From: JAEUQQ01 sp963697285
GTDB lineage: Bacteria > Acidobacteriota > Vicinamibacteria > Vicinamibacterales > JAFNAJ01
Assembly: GCA_963697285.1 (NCBI GenBank)
Contig: CAVONI010000011.1
Span: forward strand, 1,054,001 to 1,118,000
Direction of reading: 5' to 3'
Length of the DNA stretch: 64,000 nt
Shown here: piece after piece, positions 35,940 through 43,624 of the stretch
Position numbering within the stretch: position 1 is the first letter of the stretch
How the letters are laid out: each line of letters opens with the position of its first letter
Program-made: the position numbers and the translations under genes
Notes under the pieces: model-generated
What the model saw: only the letters and a program-made list of their open reading frames with translations
The model's database searches: none
What the model was told of the DNA's origin: nothing

Positions 35940-36374
35940 TCAGGCCTTGCCCTGCTGGATGGCCTTGATCCCCTGGGCTTCGCACCACTCCAGGAGCGCC
36001 CGCTCCGTACACTGCGCTTCGAAGGCGTACCACGCATCGAGTTGGCCATGTGCCGCAAGGAGGTCCTTGAATCGGCCGTACGCGCCTCGACCCTGGAAGA
36101 ACCTCCGGACCGTGTGAAACTCATCCGGGAGTTGCTCTTCGGCGAATCGCAGCGCCACGCTGCGACCGAGACGCAGCTCGGATCTGCTCGGGACCGCGAT
36201 GTATAGATCGGACTCGTCGATGTCTTCCGGTGCGTCGTCGTCAAGATCGCCGGCGTCGGACACCCAGTAAATCGCCCCGGTGTCGATCGAGACATACGCC
36301 CGGTGCTCCGTCAGCATCCCGCTGCTGACGAACTCGACGGCCTCCACCAGTGCGTCGAAATCGACCGAGATCAT
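35940..36374 (-). CDS. UPF0158 family protein
   Basis: 144 residues. Family features: SVDFDALVEAVEFVSSGM, a strand pair AYVSIDTGAIYWVSDAG, an acidic run LDDDAPEDIDESD, and the conserved C-terminal block RRFFQGRGAYGRFKDLL and LDAWYAFEAQ. No function is established for the family. The ATG is 17 bp from attC-like site A, so it is the first gene of the next cassette. Confidence 0.85.
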   Translation of the reverse strand: MISVDFDALVEAVEFVSSGMLTEHRAYVSIDTGAIYWVSDAGDLDDDAPEDIDESDLYIAVPSRSELRLGRSVALRFAEEQLPDEFHTVRRFFQGRGAYGRFKDLLAAHGQLDAWYAFEAQCTERALLEWCEAQGIKAIQQGKA

Positions 36375-36390
36375 GCCGTGCCTCAGTTCG

Positions 36391-36463
36391 GCCCAACGTT
36401 GGGCATCAGCCGGATCGGCTCACCGATGGCAGCAGCCGCTGTCGGCTGCATGCCGAGTTGGGC
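36391..36463 (-). other. attC-like site A (73 bp), perfect R boxes
   Basis: Minus strand: R'' GCCCAAC, arm GGCAT-G-CAGCCG, 30-nt loop, arm CGGCTG-ATGCC, and R' box GTTGGGC. Both boxes match the consensus RYYYAAC/GTTRRRY exactly and are complementary. The toxin stop is 12 bp on one side and the UPF0158 start 17 bp on the other, as expected for a cassette junction. Confidence 0.78.
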
Positions 36464-36474
36464 CGCAATTGTAA

Positions 36475-36764
36475 CTAGCGCCTGACGATCCAGTAGTTCG
36501 GGCGTCGCTTGAGGTGCATGACCGCCAAGATCCGAATCTGATCGGCGTGAACTTCGTGGAGCAGCGCATACGGAAACCTCGAGCACAGACGACGTCGGAC
36601 CGTGTCGAGAATGATCGGCCCGGCGATCGGGTATTCGACGATCGCCGCAGTCAAGCGGCGAACCTCCTCCAGGAATGCAGTCCCGAGTCCACCTGCTCAG
36701 TTTCGTAATACGCGATGGCGTCGTTGAGCTCCGCTTCCGCGAGTTCATTGAACGTCGCGCGCAC
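36475..36764 (-). pseudogene. RelE/ParE-type toxin, one frameshift
   Basis: GTG at 36764, 3 bp after the antitoxin stop. It reads RATFNELAEAELNDAIAYYE then, after a one-base change near 36,695, LGTAFLEEVRRLTAAIVEYP, SRFPYALLHEVHADQIRILA and HLKRRPNYW to the stop. The fold and the FPY...RRPNYW end are those of RelE/ParE toxins, here 96 residues when corrected. The 290-bp span is one base short of a full frame. If the break is real, the toxin is dead and the antitoxin is an orphan. Confidence 0.75.
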
Positions 36765-36767
36765 CGA

Positions 36768-36989
36768 TCAGATCCGCGCCCGGGCGTCGCGAAACACATC
36801 GTCCGCCGACTTGGAGGAGAGGGAGCCGGCGTTGATGGCCTCCGCACGTCGCTGCGCCTCTTCAGCCCACACGCGCGCATTTTCGTCGGGCGTAAGCTCG
36901 TCGAGACTTTCAAGCAGCCGATTTGCCAGCCGAGCACGGGCCTTCGGCTCCAGTTGCAGCGCCGCCGTCTCGATCTCGTCGATGCTCAT
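36768..36989 (-). CDS. addiction-module antitoxin (PF09720-like)
   Basis: 73 residues from the ATG at 36989. The sequence SIDEIETAALQLEPKARARL followed by ANRLLESLDEL is the family opening; the C-terminal half is a charged helix ending in VFRDARARI that would wrap the toxin. It lies immediately upstream of the RelE/ParE-like gene. A half attC site (GTTGGGT on the minus strand, 37039-37045) and a promoter-bearing repeat lie upstream, so the pair is probably a self-promoted cassette. Confidence 0.85.
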   Translation of the reverse strand: MSIDEIETAALQLEPKARARLANRLLESLDELTPDENARVWAEEAQRRAEAINAGSLSSKSADDVFRDARARI

Positions 36990-37038
36990 AAGCAGAATCC
37001 TACGCCACGCCGGTCGTTTCCGTGATCCCGGATCGTCC

Positions 37039-37110
37039 ACCCAACGTCAGCGCTCACCAGCGGCCGCGCAGGGGGCGCCGCTGATGTGGCGAAGCGGGTC
37101 GTCGGCGGAT
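37039..37110 (-). other. half attC-like site (R' box only)
   Basis: Minus strand: an inner palindrome CAGCGGC...GCCGCTG is followed by GCTGAC and an R' box GTTGGGT that fits GTTRRRY. No matching R'' or outer arm could be found, so this is either a decayed site or chance. It is about 50 bp upstream of the antitoxin ATG. Confidence 0.35.
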
Positions 37111-37200
37111 GGCATGCGAGCGTCGGTCTCATCTGAGCCTTACCCCGCGATTGCCTGCATGCGTGCGGGTCAGGGTCGAACGAGTTCCACTATACCGAAA
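37082..37200 (-). repeat. dispersed ~119-bp repeat with -10-like box, copy 2
   Basis: On the minus strand TTCGGTATAGTGGA, then GCATGCAGGCAATCGCGGGG, ATGAGACCGACGCTCGCATG and CCATCCGCCG. It is related to copy 1 at 23692-23804 and has the same orientation. Here it lies upstream of the antitoxin-toxin cassette and right after imuB. Confidence 0.6.
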
Positions 37201-37248
37201 CGCCAGTCGCCCGGCGCAATGCATGTGTGACTGCGGCGAGACGCGCTG

Positions 37249-38976
37249 TCAGTCCCAATACCCTTCGACGTACCACCGGTCGCACGCACGGTCGCGCATC
37301 AGGCGGTAGATCCCCTGGTCGTCGAGCGCGACGTCCCACTCGTCGCGGTCCCAGCCGGGCATCCCGGCCTGGCCGCGCGGCGTCTCGACACGCCACCACT
37401 CGCCCGAAGTCTTCCACGGGCCCGACCATCGCGTCACGCTCGAGGCGCGCATGCCGGCCAGCGGCGCCGACACGCGCACGGGACGCCCGTCGGCATTCAC
37501 ACGCACGTCGGCCGCCACCGGGCGCCGGAAGCGTCGAAGCAACGTGCCGATCGGCGCCACGCGTCGATCGGCGCCATCGAGCGGCAGCGTGCGAATCGCG
37601 GCGGCGAGCGGGCTGGCGGCCGCGCTCGGCATCGGCACGGCCTCTTCTTCCCACGGCCGATCGGGGGCGAACGGCTCCATCCGCACCGCGCCAGGACGAT
37701 GGGTGTCGAGCGCGCGAGGTGAACCAACGCGGCCCTCACCCATCAGCGCCGTGAGGCGCGCGGTGATCGTGGCAATCGCATCGGGCGGCGGCAGCGGCCT
37801 GACCAGCAGCGAGTGCTGCACCCGGCGATACGGCGCCGGCTCGAAGGTCACCGTGACCGCATCGATGCCAGCCGCGGGCGGATGCGCCTCGAGATCGAGC
37901 ATCACGAGCGTGCGCAGCACGCGCGGATCGCGCATCGGCGACGGCACCTGCACGCGACGCGTGTGCACCTCTTTCGTCACGAGCCGCAGCATCGTGTGCA
38001 CGCTCACCGCGCCGCTGTCGCGTTGCTCGAGCCGCGCGCACAGGGGATCGATCACCCGCGCAACCACGAACGACAACGGCTCGAGCCCCTCGACCGGCCA
38101 CTCGAGTTCGTGCGTGGCCTCGAACGGGTCGTCGTGCTCGTCGCGCACCAGCGGGCGCAGGTCTTCGCCGCGCGCCAGCCGCTGCCAGCGCGGGCCAATG
38201 GCTCCCACGCGCGCCAGCACGTCGGCCGCCGGCAACCGCACGAACTGCCCGAGCGACGCGATGCCCCACCGGATCAGGGTCGCCACCAGCGCCTCGGCCT
38301 CGGGCGCCGACGCCGCAGCCGCCGGCAACACGCCATCGGATGGCACGGGCGCGAGACGGAAGTGACCACGATTCCCCGGCGTGCGCGCGGCCGGATCGAC
38401 GAGCACCGGCGGCGCGCAGCCGCTGTCGAGCGCCGGCAGCACGCCCACCGTCAGCGACGCGATCGCCGAGGCCTCGCGCCCGCTGGGCACCACGTGCACG
38501 CCGTCAGCAGACAGTGCCACCGCCATCGCCGCGGTCCGGGTCGCAGCCACCGCCACGGCCCCGCGCCATCCGCGCCGCTGCATCGCCTCGGACAGTTGCT
38601 GCGCCAGCGCATGGCGCCCGCCAAACAACCGCCGCACACCGCTGCCATCGAACACGACCAGGTCGGGGGTGAGCGTCTCGACGCGCGGCGAGTACTCCGC
38701 CGCCAGGTCGGCCAGCGTAGGTATCGGCGCGGAGCCTGCAGGGGCACCGGCGTCTTGCAGACCACGTGACCGGCGCACGCAGACGAACACGGGATCGCGG
38801 GTCGCGGGGGGCGGGCCGCACTGGGGTGCGGCCCCTACACCTGGCCCGGCACCAACATGGGCCCCGTCACCCGCACCAGCACCACCACGGGCACCAGCAC
38901 GAACACCAACATCGACACCAATACCAGCACCGGCACCAACACCGACACGGGTGGACGTCACCACGGAGGCCGCCAT
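37249..38976 (-). CDS. imuB: ImuB, Y-family polymerase-like mutasome scaffold
   Basis: 575 residues from the ATG at 38976, 5 bp after imuA. From about residue 95 it aligns with ImuB/DinP-like sequence: LADLAAEYSPRVETLTPDLV, VFDGSGVRRLFGGRHALAQQ, IRWGIASLGQFVRLPAADVL and the little-finger region. ImuB lacks polymerase activity and links ImuA, DnaE2 and the beta clamp. The first ~60 residues are abnormal: a Gly/Val/Ala low-complexity run (GVGAGAGIGVDVGVRAG) and a family-B repeat read as VGAAPQCGPPPATRDP. So the normal N-terminal palm strand is replaced or displaced. Confidence 0.82.
   Translation of the reverse strand: MAASVVTSTRVGVGAGAGIGVDVGVRAGARGGAGAGDGAHVGAGPGVGAAPQCGPPPATRDPVFVCVRRSRGLQDAGAPAGSAPIPTLADLAAEYSPRVETLTPDLVVFDGSGVRRLFGGRHALAQQLSEAMQRRGWRGAVAVAATRTAAMAVALSADGVHVVPSGREASAIASLTVGVLPALDSGCAPPVLVDPAARTPGNRGHFRLAPVPSDGVLPAAAASAPEAEALVATLIRWGIASLGQFVRLPAADVLARVGAIGPRWQRLARGEDLRPLVRDEHDDPFEATHELEWPVEGLEPLSFVVARVIDPLCARLEQRDSGAVSVHTMLRLVTKEVHTRRVQVPSPMRDPRVLRTLVMLDLEAHPPAAGIDAVTVTFEPAPYRRVQHSLLVRPLPPPDAIATITARLTALMGEGRVGSPRALDTHRPGAVRMEPFAPDRPWEEEAVPMPSAAASPLAAAIRTLPLDGADRRVAPIGTLLRRFRRPVAADVRVNADGRPVRVSAPLAGMRASSVTRWSGPWKTSGEWWRVETPRGQAGMPGWDRDEWDVALDDQGIYRLMRDRACDRWYVEGYWD
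38813..38841 (-). repeat. family-B palindromic repeat in imuB
   Basis: On the minus strand GGTGTAGGGGCCGCACCCCA then GTGCGGCCC: the same stem and leader as the copies in dnaE2 and at 57.7 kb. It is in frame in the 5' part of imuB, next to a run of GGCACCAACACC-like codons. Confidence 0.75.
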
Positions 38977-38981
38977 CGCGA

Positions 38982-39761
38982 TCACCCGGCGCGACGCATG
39001 GGCGTCGTCAGCGAGAACCGATCCTCGGCCCGCGCAGGACGCCGGGCATGCACCACGCGTCCGCGCACCTCGCATCCCGCCAGGTACCGTGAGCGATCGT
39101 CGCTGCCCGACCACCACGCCTCGGCGGCACTCAACTGCACCGACACGCCCTCGGCGCTCCGCGCCGTCGCCTCGGCCGCCAGCAGCACGCCGACCGTGTC
39201 GTGCCCCGCCAGCATCCGCTGCAGGCGCAGCCAGGTCGTGAACGGCAACGCCCGGATCACCGACTGCGGCGCCTCGCTCAGGTCGAGCACGACCATCCCG
39301 AACCCTCCGGCCTGCAGCAGCATCGCTGCCGCCTTCAACGCGCGATCGACACCCTGCGTCGCCAGCGTCCGCTCCCCCGCCGCGCTCGCCGGCCCGCCTG
39401 CCGCAATCGCCGGGCCACGCACCCACAGCCAGCGCGCCCACACGGGATCGCATGCCGCCACCGCCGTCGGATCCCACGTGTCGAACGCGTCGATCAGCGC
39501 CACCAGTTCGCCACGCTGCGTGGCCTGCGCCATCCCCTGCGCCAGGGTCCAGCTCCGACCGGACGAACGCGGACCCACGACTTCAGACCACTGCCCCTTC
39601 GGCCATCCGCCCCCGAGCTGGGCGTCGAGGCTCGCGACCCCGCTCGGCATGGTCGCAATCTCGCGCGACACCAGCGGGGCACTCGTGGTCAGCGTGCGGT
39701 CGAGACGACGCGCACGCAGCAGCGATTCGACATCGGAACGGGCCAGCGCACCGGCAGCCAT
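38982..39761 (-). CDS. imuA: ImuA, RecA-like mutasome protein
   Basis: 259 residues from the ATG at 39761. The RecA-like fold shows in GVASLDAQLGGGWPKGQWSE, VVGPRSSGRSWTLAQGMA, LVALIDAFDTWDPTAVAACD and GFGMVVLDLSEAPQSVI. The Walker A lysine is replaced by arginine (GPRSSGRS), as in many ImuA proteins, which suggests weak or absent ATP hydrolysis. It works with ImuB and DnaE2 in damage-induced mutagenesis. It is divergent from lysC; a possible SOS site is at 39801-39816. Confidence 0.85.
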   Translation of the reverse strand: MAAGALARSDVESLLRARRLDRTLTTSAPLVSREIATMPSGVASLDAQLGGGWPKGQWSEVVGPRSSGRSWTLAQGMAQATQRGELVALIDAFDTWDPTAVAACDPVWARWLWVRGPAIAAGGPASAAGERTLATQGVDRALKAAAMLLQAGGFGMVVLDLSEAPQSVIRALPFTTWLRLQRMLAGHDTVGVLLAAEATARSAEGVSVQLSAAEAWWSGSDDRSRYLAGCEVRGRVVHARRPARAEDRFSLTTPMRRAG

Positions 39762-39800
39762 GGGCGAATACCTGTGTGGAAAAGGCCGTGAAGGACGGCA

Positions 39801-39816
39801 CGAACAGTGTTTCGCC
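39801..39816. promoter_or_regulatory. possible SOS operator upstream of imuA
   Basis: CGAACAGTGTTTCGCC, an imperfect palindrome 39 bp upstream of the imuA ATG. It shares the words GTTCG and GTTTCGC with the site upstream of dnaE2 at 15257-15274. Speculative. Confidence 0.25.
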
Positions 39817-39996
39817 ATATATTCGCTCGACCGCCAACGAGGGTCAAGGGGAATTTCGATTAATCTTCGCCTGCCTGGACGCACGCTGATCGGCGCCGTA
39901 TGACCGACCTGGCACTACGGCACAGGTCTTCGCCACCCGTACACTGCACGTCGGTCCGCACGACATCCACGGCACCGTATTCCCAAGGATCTTCCC

Positions 39997-41406
39997 GTGT
40001 CTCGTCTCGTCATCAAGTTCGGCGGCACGTCGGTCGGCTCGGCCGACGCCATCGCCAAGGCTGCCAGCATCGCCACCGATCTCCACCGCGACGGCCACGA
40101 GGTCGTCGTTGTCACGTCGGCCATGAGCGGCGTCACCGACCTGCTGCTCAACGCGGCGCACGCGGCCTCACACGCGCAGCTCGGCCGCTTCCTCGAACTC
40201 GCCACGGCCATCCGCACGAAACACACCGACGCCATCGGCGCCCTGTTCACCGACGAGCACGAGCGCACGTCGATTACGGCGGCCGTCGACCAGCGGCTCT
40301 CCGACCTCCAGCGCCTCGCCGAGGCGCTCGCCGTGCTCGGCGAAGCCTCGCCGCGCGCGCTCGACGCGATCGCCTCGCTGGGCGAGCGGCTGTCGATTCA
40401 CCTGCTGTCGGGGGCGATCCGCGCGCAAGGGCTCGGATCGGTGCCCATCGACGCCGCCGAGATCGTCCGCACCGACGCCGAGTTCCAGTCGGCCGTTCCA
40501 GAGACCGACGAGACGCGGCGGCTCTCGCAGGCCCGCGTCCTCCCGCTGCTCGGCAGCGGCACGATCCCGGTCGTCACGGGCTTCGTGGGGTCCACCGCCA
40601 CCGGCGTGGTGACGACGCTGGGGCGTGGCGGGAGCGATTACAGCGGCGCCATCCTCGGCGCGGCGCTCGACGCCGACGAGGTGTGGATCTACACCGACGT
40701 GGACGGCGTGCTGACGGCCGATCCGCGGGTGGTCGGCGACGCGCGCACGCTCGACCAGGTGTCGTACCTCGAGATGTCGGAGCTCGCCTACTTCGGCGCC
40801 AAGGTGCTGCATCCCAAGACGACGCTGCCCGCCATCGAGCGCGGCATCCCGCTGCGGATCAAGAACACCTTCAACCCGACGCACCCCGGCACCCTGGTCG
40901 TGGCGAACGTGGATGCGAACGGCGTCACGGGCCGGCTGCAGCTGCGCGGCGTGACATCGATCGATCGCCAGAGCCTCGTCACCATCGCGGGCCGCGGCAT
41001 GCTCGGCGTGCCCGGCATCGCCGCGCGCGCCTTCGGCGCCGTCGCACGCACCGGCACGAGCGTCCCGATGATCTCGCAGTCCTCGTCTGAGCAGAGCATC
41101 TGCTTCGTCGTGCCGCAGAGCGCCGAAGCGCGCGTGCTCGACGAGCTGCGCTCGGCCTTCGAACACGAGCTCGTGCGCCGCGACATCGAGCGCATCTTCG
41201 CCACGCCCGGCGTCGTCGTCGTCACGGTCGTCGGCGCGGCCATCCTCACCACGCCCGGCATCGCCGGACGCATCTTCACGGCGGTGGGCGACGGCCAGAT
41301 CAACGTGCTCGCCATCGCGATGGGCTCGTCGGAGTGCAGCATCAGCCTGGTGGTCGACGGCACGTACGCCCACGAGGCGGTCAGGCGCATCCACTCGCTG
41401 ATTTGA
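39997..41406 (+). CDS. lysC: aspartate kinase with two ACT domains
   Basis: 469 residues from a GTG at 39997. The kinase domain opens with VIKFGGTSVGSADAIAKAAS and contains VVVVTSAMSGVTDLLL, TTLGRGGSDYSGAILGAALD and YTDVDGVLTADPRVV. Two ACT domains follow (about residues 320-469, with MLGVPGIAARAFGAVARTGT and GRIFTAVGDGQINVLAIAMG). It catalyses aspartate + ATP to aspartyl phosphate, the first step to lysine, threonine and methionine, and should be feedback-regulated by lysine and/or threonine. The length and two ACT copies suggest the ThrA-like monofunctional class. Confidence 0.95.
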   Translation: MSRLVIKFGGTSVGSADAIAKAASIATDLHRDGHEVVVVTSAMSGVTDLLLNAAHAASHAQLGRFLELATAIRTKHTDAIGALFTDEHERTSITAAVDQRLSDLQRLAEALAVLGEASPRALDAIASLGERLSIHLLSGAIRAQGLGSVPIDAAEIVRTDAEFQSAVPETDETRRLSQARVLPLLGSGTIPVVTGFVGSTATGVVTTLGRGGSDYSGAILGAALDADEVWIYTDVDGVLTADPRVVGDARTLDQVSYLEMSELAYFGAKVLHPKTTLPAIERGIPLRIKNTFNPTHPGTLVVANVDANGVTGRLQLRGVTSIDRQSLVTIAGRGMLGVPGIAARAFGAVARTGTSVPMISQSSSEQSICFVVPQSAEARVLDELRSAFEHELVRRDIERIFATPGVVVVTVVGAAILTTPGIAGRIFTAVGDGQINVLAIAMGSSECSISLVVDGTYAHEAVRRIHSLI

Positions 41407-41494
41407 GGCGCGCAGGCCCGACATCTCGCGATGCCGCGTTCGCTGCTACACTAGCGTCGCCTTCCCGCCAGAGCGATCGTCCGCCAGGAGCCGA

Positions 41495-42763
41495 GTGTCC
41501 ACACCGTCTTCGCAGCCCGCTGCCGCCGCGCCGCCGGGCACGTCAACCGTGTCGCGCATCCTGCGCCGACTGGCCGCGGCCCTCACGCATCGCGACTTCC
41601 GCATTCTCTGGCTCGGCGCGGCGTCCTCGACCATCGGCACGTGGGTGCAGAAGGTCGCGCAGAACTGGCTGGTCCTGAGCCTCAGCGGATCGGCGTTCTA
41701 CCTCGGACTCGACGCCTTCCTCGGCGAGGCCCCGATCCTGCTCTTCACCCTCATCGGCGGGGTCGTCGCCGATCGGTACGATCGCCGCTACCTGTTGATC
41801 GCCTCGCAGATCGTGCAGATGGCATGCGCTTTCGCGCTGATGAGCCTCGTCCTGCTCGATCGCGTCGAGATCTGGCACATCCTGGCCCTGTCGTTCACGT
41901 CGGGGACGGCGCAGGCCTTCGGCGGGCCCGCGTACCAGTCACTGATCCCGACGCTGATTCCCAGGGCCGACCTGCCGAACGCGATCGCGCTCAACTCCAT
42001 CCAGTTCAACCTCGCGCGGGTCATCGGCCCGCTGGTGGCCGGCGTCACGCTCGCGGCGCTGGGCACGGCGGCCTGCTTCGGCCTCAACGGCGCGTCGTTC
42101 CTCGCCGTCATCGCGGCGTTGTGGATGGTGCGGGCGCCCGCACACGGGACGGGCCCGCGCAGCCCGATGTGGACCGAGATGCGGAGCGGCCTCCGCTTCG
42201 TCAAGCACGAGCAGACCATCGTCGCCCTGACGATGCTGGCGTTTCTCGCGACGTTCCTGGGATTGCCGCTGCTGACCTTCCTGCCGGTGATCGCGCGCGA
42301 GGTCTTTCACACCGGCGTGGGCGGCTACAGCGTGATGATGGCGTGGTCGGGGGCAGGGGCGGTCACGGGCGCGCTGGTCGTCGCCTGGATGGGCAAGTTC
42401 CCGGGCATGGGACGCCTCCTGCTGATCGTGCAGGCGGTGTTCGCGATTCTCGTCGCGGCGTTCGCGTTTTCGCCCGTGCTGTGGCTCAGCAACGTCCTGC
42501 TCTTCTTCGCCGGCTCCGCGCTGATCATCGTGTTCTCGCTCACGACGTCGCTCGTGCAACTGATTGCCCCCGACGACATGCGGGGCCGCGTGATGAGCAT
42601 CTACATGGTCGCGTTCCGCGGCGGCATGCCGCTCGGCAGCCTTGCGAGCGGCTACTTCGCCGCGCAGTCATCCGCCCCGACGGTGCTCGCCGTGAACGCG
42701 GTGCTGCTGCTGATCGTGACCATCGTCTTCATGGGGCGCGACCGTGGCATCCGCGATCTGTAG
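41495..42763 (+). CDS. MFS exporter (EntS/PF05977-like)
   Basis: 422 residues from a GTG at 41495, with about twelve membrane helices. The N-terminal ALTHRDFRILWLGAASSTIG and TWVQKVAQNWLVL are characteristic of the EntS-like group; the MFS motif A appears as GGVVADRYDRRY. A second conserved block is AYQSLIPTLIPRADLPNAIA. This group exports siderophores or hydrophobic drugs by proton antiport. No siderophore genes are near, so the substrate is open. A terminator-like hairpin follows. Confidence 0.88.
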   Translation: MSTPSSQPAAAAPPGTSTVSRILRRLAAALTHRDFRILWLGAASSTIGTWVQKVAQNWLVLSLSGSAFYLGLDAFLGEAPILLFTLIGGVVADRYDRRYLLIASQIVQMACAFALMSLVLLDRVEIWHILALSFTSGTAQAFGGPAYQSLIPTLIPRADLPNAIALNSIQFNLARVIGPLVAGVTLAALGTAACFGLNGASFLAVIAALWMVRAPAHGTGPRSPMWTEMRSGLRFVKHEQTIVALTMLAFLATFLGLPLLTFLPVIAREVFHTGVGGYSVMMAWSGAGAVTGALVVAWMGKFPGMGRLLLIVQAVFAILVAAFAFSPVLWLSNVLLFFAGSALIIVFSLTTSLVQLIAPDDMRGRVMSIYMVAFRGGMPLGSLASGYFAAQSSAPTVLAVNAVLLLIVTIVFMGRDRGIRDL

Positions 42764-42775
42764 GGCCGCGAGCAA

Positions 42776-42829
42776 GACACTCCCGGAGTGTCATCAAGGC
42801 ATCAGGCAGGAAAACCCGGGAGTGTTTTT
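42776..42829 (+). terminator. terminator with a competing local hairpin
   Basis: ACACTCCCGG (42777-42786) pairs perfectly with CCGGGAGTGT (42816-42825), followed by T5: a 10-bp stem and a U tract. The same 5' arm can also form the compact hairpin GACACTCC-C-GGAGTGTC (42776-42792), which would exclude the long stem. It lies between the MFS gene and the DUF3891 gene, 38 bp before the latter's GTG. Confidence 0.6.
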
Positions 42830-42862
42830 CAGCCGCGCGATGGTCCCGGATACAATCGTGCC

Positions 42863-43624
42863 GTGATCATCCGCGATGCGGGTAGCGAGTGGCTGCTCAT
42901 CACCCAGCCCGACCATGCGGCGCTCGCCGGACGGCTCATGCGCCAGTGGCAGATCGGCACGCTCCCGACGCGTGCGACGCGCGAGGCCGCGCTCTTCGCC
43001 ACCGACATGCACGACATCGGATGGGCGCAGGAAGATGCGGCGCCATCGATCGAACCCGGCACGGGACGTCCCTGCGACTTCGTGCACCTTGCGGCGTCGC
43101 GCCGCCAGGACGTCTGGCGCCGGGCGATTGCGGTGCTCGCGCACGAATCGACGTACGCGGCGGCCCTCGTTGCCCAGCACGCGATCACCGTGTATCGCCG
43201 GTTCCTTCGCGACCCCGAGTGGACGGGGTTCTTCGCCGAGATGGATCGGGCCCGTGATCACTGGTACGGGGCCGACGCGCGGCCCGACGGATCGACCGGC
43301 GGTCCACTCGATCCGCAAGGCGCCGACCGGCTGCAGTTCCTGACCGACTACGGCACCCTCGCCCTCGGCGACCTCGCGTCACTGATCATCTGCCACGGGT
43401 GGACCGACGTGCACGAGCAGGAGGCAATGCAGCTGCAGATGATCGACGACACGCTGGTCATCACGCCGGATCCCTTCGACGGGCGGGTCATCGATCTCGA
43501 GATTCCTCACCGTCGCATCGCCGCGCGCGCCTACGCCTCGGATGACGACCTCAGGGCCGCCTGGACCTCGACACCGATAGCTCGCCTCCACGCCCGCGCA
43601 CGTGGCGCGGCGTTCCCGCCATGA
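42863..43624 (+). CDS. DUF3891 family protein
   Basis: 253 residues from a GTG at 42863. The opening WLLITQPDHAALAGRLMRQW, the HDIGWAQEDAAPSIEPGTGR segment and LASLIICHGWTDVHE with its histidines define the family, which resembles an HD-like helical hydrolase. Catalytic role unknown. Its TGA overlaps the ATG of the response regulator (ATGA), so DUF3891, phoB-like and phoR-like genes form a coupled operon. Confidence 0.8.
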   Translation: MIIRDAGSEWLLITQPDHAALAGRLMRQWQIGTLPTRATREAALFATDMHDIGWAQEDAAPSIEPGTGRPCDFVHLAASRRQDVWRRAIAVLAHESTYAAALVAQHAITVYRRFLRDPEWTGFFAEMDRARDHWYGADARPDGSTGGPLDPQGADRLQFLTDYGTLALGDLASLIICHGWTDVHEQEAMQLQMIDDTLVITPDPFDGRVIDLEIPHRRIAARAYASDDDLRAAWTSTPIARLHARARGAAFPP

